Assembly (NCBI GenBank): GCA_947457025.1
Contig: CANGUI010000136.1
Coordinates: forward strand, 1 to 5,784
Reading direction: 5' to 3'
Origin: Flammeovirgaceae bacterium
GTDB taxonomy: Bacteria; Bacteroidota; Bacteroidia; Cytophagales; Cyclobacteriaceae
DNA length: 5,784 nucleotides
Shown here piece after piece: positions 1 to 4,893 of this stretch. Under the pieces are notes generated by a model. The model did no database searches and was not told where the DNA came from. It saw nothing but the letters and a program-made list of their open reading frames with translations. The position numbers were made by a program, and so were the translations under genes. Every line of letters begins with the position of its first letter. Position 1 is the stretch's first letter.

Positions 1-1
1 A

Positions 2-2104
2 AACTTTGTCTACAATCCAGCTTTAAACACCTGGTCGCTGGGTCCACCCGTTCCGAGCCCCGTACGTTCTGATGTCATGAGCTTCGCCATTGGCACCAAA
101 GCATATCTGCACGGAGGATTCCGTTTTTCCGGGACCAATATCTTCTTATCGGATTTTTACGCATTTACGCCCACTTCTGATTTCTTCCCGGCAGCACCAT
201 CCAACCTAACGGCAACATTCAATTCCACGACCAGCATCCGATGCAACTGGCAAGACAACTCCACTAACGAGTCGGGTTTTGTTTTGGAATTTGCCATTGG
301 TGCAAGCAACACCTTCGCGTTTTTAGCGCAACTCCAGGCAGGTGTCACCGAATTTCTTCATACCGGCCTCGTGGCCAACACCCAGTACAAATACAGAGTG
401 CGTGCAATAAATGAGTTTCAAGGCTCTGCGTTTTCGAATATTGCTGTGCTCACCACTACGCCACCGCCAACAAACCCGACGGGCTTAGTGGCCGAGGCAA
501 CATCCGCTACAACCTACAATTTAACATGGCTGGATACCTCCATCGAAACCGGCTATGAAGTTTTTCGCGCTGTTGGCGGGAGCTCGGACTTCAACTTGCT
601 GCAAACGCTCGCGGCCAATCAAACCAGTTATACGGATGCCACGGGCGTGGCGGGCACACGTTATGCCTACCGCGTGCGTGCCTTCAACGCCGGCGGGCTC
701 TCAAACTTCTCGAATACGGCCAGTCCCCCGCTTGGTCCTTCGGGCCTTACCGCAGTCAGTGCTTCGCTCACGTCGCTGGAGTTCACTTGGACGGACAATA
801 GCGACAACGAAGCTGAGTTTGAAATATTTAGATCGACTGGCAACAATTCGAATTTTACCTTGGTGCTTACCAGACCTGCAAACTCTACCAGTGCAGTGAA
901 TTCGGGACTCTTGCCCAACACCACTTATTTCTACCGGGTACGAGCGGTTAACGGATTATCCGGGTTGTCTGTGTTCAGCAATGAAATTTCGCAAACTACT
1001 CTTTCAAATATACCGGCCGCCCCAACGAACTTGGCGGTTCAGTCGGTTAGTTCAAACCAAATTGTTCTGACGTGGGTGGACAACGCTACGAATGAAACCG
1101 GTTATAATGTGGAGCGCTCGGTGGGGACTAATCTATCGTTCGAATTTGTGGCGGGATTGGCAGCCAACACCACCACATTTACCAACGGGACGCTTTTGCC
1201 CAACACAACCTATTTTTATCGCGTTCGTGCCACTTCAGGTGCGGGAGCATCCGCATTCAGCAACCAAGCAAGTGCAACCACTACGCCACCACCGCCAACC
1301 GCGCCCTCAGCGCTTACGGCAAATGCGTTGAGCGCTACGGAGGTAGGTCTTTCATGGGCCGACAATTCGACCAATGAAACTGGTTTTGAAATTCAGCGTT
1401 CTTTGAACTTTGCGGCAAATTTCGTCACCGTGCAAACCACGGCGGCAAATGCCACCAGTTTTGTGGACACCGGGTTGACTCCCTTCACCCAATATTTTTA
1501 CCGGGTCCGTGCTAACGGAACGGCCGGGAGCAATTCCGGCTTTACGCCCTTAACAGCAGTGAACACGTTGCTCCCTCCGCCAGCGGCACCCACCAACTTG
1601 GCGGCACGTGTACTCACGGATGCGGAGATCATACTTAACTGGACTGACAATTCTACAGACGAGAGTGGATTTGTGATTGAACGCTCTGTGGGTGCTAACA
1701 ATTCATTTACTGTTATTCAAACTACGCCTGCTAATGTTACGGGTTTCATTAACGTTGGCCTTGCCGCGGGCACGGTCTATTTTTACCGTGTGCGGGCAAC
1801 GAACTTAGGTAGCCTTTCTACATTTAGTAACGTAGTAAGCACAGTGATCACCGGACTAAATGAGCCAACACGATTTGGTTCTTTTACAGCATTCCCCAAT
1901 CCTGCCAAAGATGTATTCACTGTAAAAAATACGACCACCCAGGTGATCAAGTTTTCGGTTTATGATGTTATCGGCCGACTTGTAGTTACGATGAATTGTG
2001 ATCCGGAGGCCGAGCAAAATATTGAATGCGGATCTTGGGTTCCTGGGGTTTACATCGTTCATGTACCCGGAGAAGCCAACTCGTTACGCATTCAAAAGCA
2101 ATAA
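2..2104 (+). CDS. Secreted Kelch/FnIII-repeat protein with T9SS type A sorting domain (5' end outside window)
   Basis: This is the C-terminal 700 residues of a large exported protein; the frame is open from the left edge, so the start and signal peptide are missing. An internal ATG at 77 is not the real start, because the codons before it continue a Kelch motif (YNP..NTW, then GTKAYLHGG, then LSDFYAFTP; visible residues about 2-57). Six FnIII domains follow at about residues 65-152, 158-241, 245-333, 340-428, 434-523 and 529-617, each with an early core Trp and a YxYRVRA strand. Residues 627-700 form a T9SS type A sorting domain (FPNPAKD near its start, GVYIVHV near its end, basic C-terminus). 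In known systems this domain sends a protein through the outer membrane to the cell surface or medium and is then cleaved. No catalytic domain is visible, so binding or adhesion is an inference. It converges on a tRNA gene and ends 12 bases before a hairpin terminator. Confidence 0.9.
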   Translation, partial: NFVYNPALNTWSLGPPVPSPVRSDVMSFAIGTKAYLHGGFRFSGTNIFLSDFYAFTPTSDFFPAAPSNLTATFNSTTSIRCNWQDNSTNESGFVLEFAIGASNTFAFLAQLQAGVTEFLHTGLVANTQYKYRVRAINEFQGSAFSNIAVLTTTPPPTNPTGLVAEATSATTYNLTWLDTSIETGYEVFRAVGGSSDFNLLQTLAANQTSYTDATGVAGTRYAYRVRAFNAGGLSNFSNTASPPLGPSGLTAVSASLTSLEFTWTDNSDNEAEFEIFRSTGNNSNFTLVLTRPANSTSAVNSGLLPNTTYFYRVRAVNGLSGLSVFSNEISQTTLSNIPAAPTNLAVQSVSSNQIVLTWVDNATNETGYNVERSVGTNLSFEFVAGLAANTTTFTNGTLLPNTTYFYRVRATSGAGASAFSNQASATTTPPPPTAPSALTANALSATEVGLSWADNSTNETGFEIQRSLNFAANFVTVQTTAANATSFVDTGLTPFTQYFYRVRANGTAGSNSGFTPLTAVNTLLPPPAAPTNLAARVLTDAEIILNWTDNSTDESGFVIERSVGANNSFTVIQTTPANVTGFINVGLAAGTVYFYRVRATNLGSLSTFSNVVSTVITGLNEPTRFGSFTAFPNPAKDVFTVKNTTTQVIKFSVYDVIGRLVVTMNCDPEAEQNIECGSWVPGVYIVHVPGEANSLRIQKQ
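194..1852 (+). repeat. Six tandem FnIII domain repeats inside the secreted protein gene
   Basis: Six diverged copies of a coding repeat of about 260-285 bases. Five copies (1, 3, 4, 5, 6) carry the pattern W-x-D-N-[SA]-x-[ND]-E-x-x-[FY] early in the domain, usually followed by an Arg-Ser strand, and all six carry YxYRVRA late in the domain. Copies 3 and 4 both contain LLPNTTYFYRVRA, but their DNA there differs at many third codon positions. Domains 1/2, 4/5 and 5/6 are joined by proline runs (PPP, PPPP, PPP); the other junctions lack them. The copies are conserved as protein rather than as DNA, which points to old duplications rather than recent slippage. Confidence 0.85.
1880..2101 (+). other. 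T9SS type A C-terminal sorting domain (coding segment)
   Basis: The last 74 residues of the secreted protein form a compact beta-rich tail. It opens with FTAFPNPAKDVFTV, continues through the strand KFSVYDVIGRLV and ends with GVYIVHV and a basic tail (RIQKQ). This order matches the TIGR04183/Por_Secre_tail family, which the type IX machinery recognises and removes. Two cysteines lie ten residues apart (visible residues 666 and 676) between the last strands; the rest of the visible protein has only one other cysteine (residue 81). A disulfide between the pair is possible but not shown. Confidence 0.85.
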
Positions 2105-2116
2105 CGAAAGGCTGAC

Positions 2117-2153
2117 AAAAAAGCCTCCGGTTGATGAGACCGGAGGCTTTTTT
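2117..2153. terminator. Bidirectional rho-independent terminator shared by the secreted protein gene and tRNA-Leu
   Basis: A perfect inverted repeat: A6 plus GCCTCCGGT at 2117-2131, a 7-base loop at 2132-2138, then ACCGGAGGC plus T6 at 2139-2153. Read on either strand it gives a 9-bp GC-rich stem (extendable by A-T pairs) followed by a run of six U, the standard form of an intrinsic terminator. It starts 12 bases after the plus-strand stop codon and 3 bases beyond the 3' end of the minus-strand tRNA, so it is placed to stop both converging transcripts. Confidence 0.93.
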
Positions 2154-2156
2154 GTG

Positions 2157-2238
2157 TACCAAAGGTGGGAATCGAACCCACACTCCCGGAGGAACACGAT
2201 TTTGAGTCGTGCGCGTCTACCAATTCCGCCACTTTGGC
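2157..2238 (-). tRNA. tRNA-Leu, anticodon CAA
   Basis: The minus strand folds as a complete class II tRNA of 82 bases. The acceptor stem is GCCAAAG (2238-2232) with CTTTGGT (2164-2158), giving a G1-U72 wobble pair and discriminator A at 2157. The D arm has a GCG/CGC stem around a loop containing TTGGTAGA. The anticodon stem is CACGA/TCGTG with loop CTCAAAA, so the anticodon is CAA and reads UUG codons. A long variable arm (TTCC, loop TCCG, GGAG) fits leucine tRNAs. The T arm is GTGGG, loop TTCGATT, CCCAC. The 3' CCA is not encoded (A73 is followed by CAC), so it must be added by CCA-adding enzyme. There are 59 bases between this gene and the membrane protein gene upstream. Confidence 0.96.
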
Positions 2239-2244
2239 TTGTGT

Positions 2245-2267
2245 CCGTTCGGCCTAACGCTGAACGG
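2245..2267 (-). other. Small inverted repeat in the tRNA-Leu leader
   Basis: CCGTTC (2245-2250) and GAACGG (2262-2267) are exact inverted copies around an 11-base spacer, between the predicted tRNA promoter and the 5' end of the tRNA. In the minus-strand transcript it could form a six-pair hairpin just upstream of the RNase P cleavage site. No U run follows, so it is not a terminator. It may be a leader or processing structure, or chance. Confidence 0.3.
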
Positions 2268-2271
2268 GCTG

Positions 2272-2302
2272 CAAATATGTAGATTGTTTCCTTTTTCTCA
2301 AA
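2272..2302 (-). promoter_or_regulatory. Predicted Bacteroidota-type promoter for tRNA-Leu
   Basis: Read on the minus strand: TTTG at 2302-2299, a 19-base spacer, then CATATTTG at 2279-2272. The Bacteroidota consensus is TTTG, about 17-23 bases, then TAnnTTTG; the -33 element matches fully and the -7 element matches five of its six fixed bases. Transcription would begin near 2265, giving a leader of about 27 bases before the tRNA. The -33 element overlaps the last codons of the membrane protein gene. The assignment rests on motif and spacing only. Confidence 0.5.
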
Positions 2303-2537
2303 AAAGGCCTTTGCTTTTGGCGATGCGAATCCGGTATCGCACCGCATTGGCAATGAGACTGAGCCCGGCCATAAATACGCAGAGGCTTGCCGTGCCCCCG
2401 GTTATCCATTCGGCAGGAGTGGCCCCCGCGTGCTTCCAGTGGGAAACTTCCAGCGTCAGGCAGAGACCACCGCCCGTGAGCACGGCCCCCAGGCCACCAT
2501 ACGTCAGCCAGCGAATTTTCAGAGCTTGAATAGTCAT
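2298..2537 (-). CDS. Small two-helix inner membrane protein of unknown function
   Basis: Encodes 79 residues and I do not recognise a named family. Two hydrophobic segments are visible, at about residues 11-30 (GGLGAVLTGGGLCLTL) and 46-66 (TGGTASLCVFMAGLSLIANAV). They are separated by a short polar loop with two Trp (SHWKHAG..PAEW). Basic residues at both ends (KIR at the start, RYRIRIAKSK at the end) predict that both termini are cytoplasmic. The ATG at 2537 was chosen because it gives a compact hairpin and begins 8 bases after the stop of the upstream ABM-like gene; a longer reading from 2621 would overlap that gene and add an unlikely N-terminus. The close spacing suggests co-transcription and perhaps translational coupling. 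A glycine-rich first helix is the only other notable trait. Confidence 0.65.
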   Translation of the reverse strand: MTIQALKIRWLTYGGLGAVLTGGGLCLTLEVSHWKHAGATPAEWITGGTASLCVFMAGLSLIANAVRYRIRIAKSKGLF

Positions 2538-2545
2538 CTCACACG

Positions 2546-2842
2546 TCAGGTTACATCTATGTACGAAATGAGCGAAAATGCTTCCGGCTGGCGGGCAAAC
2601 AGTTTTTTCACCTGCACCCATACTTTGCCAAAAAGTTCGGATTTGCGATATCGATCTAGGCTCTCCTCCTCATCCCAACAGCTGAGCGTGGTAAAGCTGG
2701 TTTTTTCATGCACATCCTGCAACAACTGCAACTGCCGACAACCCGAAAAACTCCGAATCTGGCCCTTGTGTCTGTTAAATATTTCCAGAAATTCATTTGC
2801 ACCCGCTTCGGTGAAATGCATCCGGACGATTCGAATCAGCAT
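2546..2842 (-). CDS. ABM-superfamily (antibiotic biosynthesis monooxygenase-like) protein
   Basis: Encodes 98 residues, the usual size of a single dimeric alpha+beta barrel of the ABM/YgiN group. It begins with the strand MLIRIVRMHF, followed by a helix (AGANEFLEIFNRHKGQIRSF), GCRQLQLLQDV, and a strand ending in SCWDEEESLDRYRKSELFGKVW. That Trp-acidic-helix-Tyr-Arg segment is the most typical part of the family. Members include quinol monooxygenases and haem-degrading enzymes, but many small ones have no known substrate; no haem-ligand or catalytic residue can be assigned here, so the chemistry is open. The ATG at 2842 is preferred over one at 2941, since the extra 33 residues are polar, lie outside the domain, and overlap a candidate promoter. 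It is probably the first gene of a pair with the membrane protein. Confidence 0.8.
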   Translation of the reverse strand: MLIRIVRMHFTEAGANEFLEIFNRHKGQIRSFSGCRQLQLLQDVHEKTSFTTLSCWDEEESLDRYRKSELFGKVWVQVKKLFARQPEAFSLISYIDVT

Positions 2843-2910
2843 GTTATTCGTGAATTTGTATTCCGAAGGTATGAACTTTTTATCTTTCCTGGGATCGGTA
2901 CTCTTGGCCG

Positions 2911-2918
2911 CAAATTTA
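2911..2918 (-). promoter_or_regulatory. Candidate -7 promoter element upstream of the ABM-like gene
   Basis: The minus strand reads TAAATTTG here, an exact match to TAnnTTTG. It would place the transcription start near 2904, about 62 bases before the ATG at 2842. No TTTG is seen at the expected distance upstream, so support is partial. If real, it also argues for the short start, because the longer reading would have its start codon upstream of this promoter. Confidence 0.33.
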
Positions 2919-3041
2919 ACTTTCGTATCTGGTTGGTGCATTTTCGAAAGTCAGGTGAGCTCATGGTTTATATTTTGCCGCTGGACGCAGGATAGCAGGT
3001 TTCGCATGTCTTCATTCTCGGCGGTGCACCACGCGCATCAA

Positions 3042-3815
3042 CTATTCATCAAAAAGTATTGCCACTGGGCTGTCGTAAAAGAGACCGAGCAACTCGCTTG
3101 CGTGGCCTTTGTAGATGCCGATTTCCAGCAAGTTCAGGCTATTAAATACAATGAAACAATCTCCTTGTTCCGTTTGGTCGTATCGGCTGTGAATGCGCCT
3201 GAATTTTTCCCCGCCAAATTGAATGGTATAGCCGCGATCTTTACTCAGCACATCGAATGCTGATTTGGGTATGTTTGTGATCAGATTTCCAAAATGGTCA
3301 ACGCGTATCACGTGGCCGGAAATAATCTTCTTGGTTGCCTTAACGTGGCGGTCAGTCATTTTTCTGAAGTTCGGTACGTGTTGCCCGAGGCTGCTGATGG
3401 CCACGCCGCTGGCAAGCCGGGCAGCAGCTGGTGCAAAAATATCTCGTTCTGCAAACGTGGACTGGATCGGATTTACTTTGTTCAGAGCAACGACCTGGTG
3501 TGGTGATTTTTCGGAAATCAAACCCAACAGCCCGTGATCGGCGCAAACAAAGTAATGATCCTCCAATAGAACCGCGAGATAGGCATCATCGCGCCTCGCG
3601 TGTGCATCTATACCAACCAGGTGCACAGTGTTCTTTGGAAAATCCCGGAATACGGATTTGAGTACGTAAGCCCCGTGGGCAATGTCGCAGGGCACAATCT
3701 GATGGCTGATGTCTACCAGCGTTATGCCGGGATTTATGCTAAGGATTCGGGCCTTAATGGCGGCAACATAGAAGTCGGATTCACCCGAGTCGGTCAACAA
3801 CGTTACAATAGCCAT
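3042..3815 (-). CDS. SAM hydroxide adenosyltransferase (DUF62) family protein
   Basis: Encodes 257 residues, a normal length for the family that includes the bacterial fluorinase and chlorinase. Studied DUF62 members hydrolyse S-adenosylmethionine to adenosine and methionine using a water-derived hydroxide. The N-terminal domain starts MAIVTLLTDSGESDFYVAAIK, where Asp9 corresponds to the ribose-binding Asp. DISHQI, FPKNTVHLVGID and STFAERDIFAPAAARLASG follow in family order. The C-terminal domain holds DHFGNLITNIP (residues 173-183; Asn177 matches the SAM-binding Asn) and FNSLNLLEIGIYKG (224-237). The Asp-Arg-His triad looks altered: the usual DPGVGxxR segment is shortened to DAHARR (70-75), and Ala122 stands where many members have His in TFHGRD. 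Activity is therefore uncertain. It is divergent from phoH across 85 bases; the ATG at 3815 has no Shine-Dalgarno sequence. About 200 bases separate it from the ABM-like gene. Confidence 0.88.
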   Translation of the reverse strand: MAIVTLLTDSGESDFYVAAIKARILSINPGITLVDISHQIVPCDIAHGAYVLKSVFRDFPKNTVHLVGIDAHARRDDAYLAVLLEDHYFVCADHGLLGLISEKSPHQVVALNKVNPIQSTFAERDIFAPAAARLASGVAISSLGQHVPNFRKMTDRHVKATKKIISGHVIRVDHFGNLITNIPKSAFDVLSKDRGYTIQFGGEKFRRIHSRYDQTEQGDCFIVFNSLNLLEIGIYKGHASELLGLFYDSPVAILFDE

Positions 3816-3858
3816 TCGGAATAAACGATACCGCTTCTTTTCGAAGCTGGGTTTTGAG

Positions 3859-3866
3859 TATTTTTG
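3859..3866 (+). promoter_or_regulatory. Predicted -7 element of the phoH promoter
   Basis: TATTTTTG matches TAnnTTTG exactly. Transcription would begin near 3872, about 29 bases before the phoH start. The -33 region is weak: only a T-rich stretch (TTTTCG near 3838-3843) sits at an acceptable distance. The element is one half of a dyad with the minus-strand element at 3871-3878. Confidence 0.5.
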
Positions 3867-3870
3867 TAGT

Positions 3871-3878
3871 CAAAAGTA
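3871..3878 (-). promoter_or_regulatory. Predicted -7 element of the DUF62 gene promoter
   Basis: On the minus strand this reads TACTTTTG, an exact match to TAnnTTTG. Transcription would begin near 3865, about 50 bases before the ATG at 3815. No TTTG is found at the expected -33 distance, which would fall at the start of phoH. It lies 4 bases from the oppositely oriented phoH element, so two polymerases could not use both at once. Confidence 0.42.
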
Positions 3879-3900
3879 AATCATTTCAATCACACTTTCA

Positions 3901-4857
3901 TTGATCGAAAAAACCATTTCACTCGAGGATATTTCGCTGATCGATTTTTTGGGTACTGAGAATCGCAACGTGAATGAATTGTCTGTAGCCTTTCCGCGCA
4001 GTCGGATAATTTCGCGTGGAAACGAGATTCTGGTCAAGGGGGATGCCTCGGAGGTCATCCAAATCACCGATGTGCTGAATGCCTTGATCGATCACCTTCA
4101 TCAGTTTGGCCGGGTTACACCAGAGAATGTACGTGGCTACATTGCCCAGGAACGAACGGAATTTGTTCCCGATGATGCACCGGATGGTGTGTTACTGTAT
4201 GGCACGAGGGGTAACCCCATCAAAATAAAAACTGTTAACCAACAGAAGCTCGTGCAAAACGTTCGGGTACACGACTTAGTATTTGCATTGGGTCCCGCCG
4301 GAACCGGTAAGACGTATGTATCGGTAGCGCTGGCTGTGCGCGCTCTTAAAAATAAGCAGGTGAAAAAGATCATCATCACGCGTCCGGCTGTGGAAGCGGG
4401 TGAAAACCTGGGATTTTTGCCAGGTGATCTGAAAGAAAAGATCGATCCCTACCTGCGGCCAATTTACGACGCGTTGAATGATATGGTTCCCTTTGAAAAA
4501 TTACGGTTTTACATGGAGCGCGAAACGATTGAAATAGCACCACTGGCCTACATGCGGGGACGCACACTGAATAACGCGTTTATCTTGTTGGATGAAGCGC
4601 AAAACACGACACCCATGCAAATGAAAATGTTCCTTACCCGTATGGGTCCCGATTCTAAAATGATTGTTACCGGTGATACATCGCAGATTGACCTCCCCTC
4701 CAATCAAAAATCAGGTTTACGTGAAGCGGTCCGTATTCTGAAAGATGTCTCCGGGATCGGGTTTGTGGAGTTAAATGAACGCGATGTGGTTCGTCATAAA
4801 CTCATCAGGCATATTATTGAAGCTTATAACCGGCATACGCCTGGCGCACAGGGGTAG
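3901..4857 (+). CDS. phoH: PhoH family ATPase
   Basis: Encodes 318 residues, typical of bacterial PhoH/YbeZ proteins, which are cytoplasmic P-loop ATPases linked to RNA metabolism and often paired with the RNase YbeY. An N-terminal region (about 1-90) with FPRSRIISRGNEILVKG, similar to a KH-like domain, precedes the ATPase domain. Walker A is GPAGTGKT (131-138), Walker B is FILLDEAQN (227-235), and VTGDTSQ (256-262) is the sensor-like motif. The family blocks IITRPAVEAGENLGFLPGD (158-176) and APLAYMRGRTL (213-223) are intact. TTG at 3901 is taken as the start: an in-frame TAA lies at 3877-3879, no ATG falls between them, and the resulting N-terminus (MIEKTISLED) fits Bacteroidota homologues. 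There is no Shine-Dalgarno sequence. comEC follows after 36 bases in the same frame, so they are probably co-transcribed. No frameshift or missing motif is seen. Confidence 0.95.
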   Translation: MIEKTISLEDISLIDFLGTENRNVNELSVAFPRSRIISRGNEILVKGDASEVIQITDVLNALIDHLHQFGRVTPENVRGYIAQERTEFVPDDAPDGVLLYGTRGNPIKIKTVNQQKLVQNVRVHDLVFALGPAGTGKTYVSVALAVRALKNKQVKKIIITRPAVEAGENLGFLPGDLKEKIDPYLRPIYDALNDMVPFEKLRFYMERETIEIAPLAYMRGRTLNNAFILLDEAQNTTPMQMKMFLTRMGPDSKMIVTGDTSQIDLPSNQKSGLREAVRILKDVSGIGFVELNERDVVRHKLIRHIIEAYNRHTPGAQG

Positions 4858-4893
4858 GTTTGCGCATTCCCGAAATTGGCGATATCTTCCATC

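Noticed and set aside
194..1852. The FnIII repeats as a recent DNA-level tandem duplication or phase-variable repeat
   Set aside because: The copies differ widely at synonymous positions even where the protein is identical (LLPNTTYFYRVRA in domains 3 and 4), so slippage or recent duplication is not supported.
2290..2307. CCTTTTT-CTCA-AAAAAGG inverted repeat as a terminator of the membrane protein gene
   Set aside because: The stem is almost all A-T with two G-C pairs and is not followed by a U run on the minus strand. It overlaps the stop codon and the predicted tRNA promoter. Too weak to call.
1998..2353. Plus- and minus-strand frames across the terminator and tRNA
   Set aside because: They read through a tRNA gene and a terminator hairpin, and their products have no family resemblance.
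2430..3263. A 277-codon plus-strand open frame
   Set aside because: It runs antisense to the ABM-like gene, most of the membrane protein gene and part of the DUF62 gene. Its product is low-complexity with no domain, and the minus-strand genes have clear family motifs. It is open by chance.
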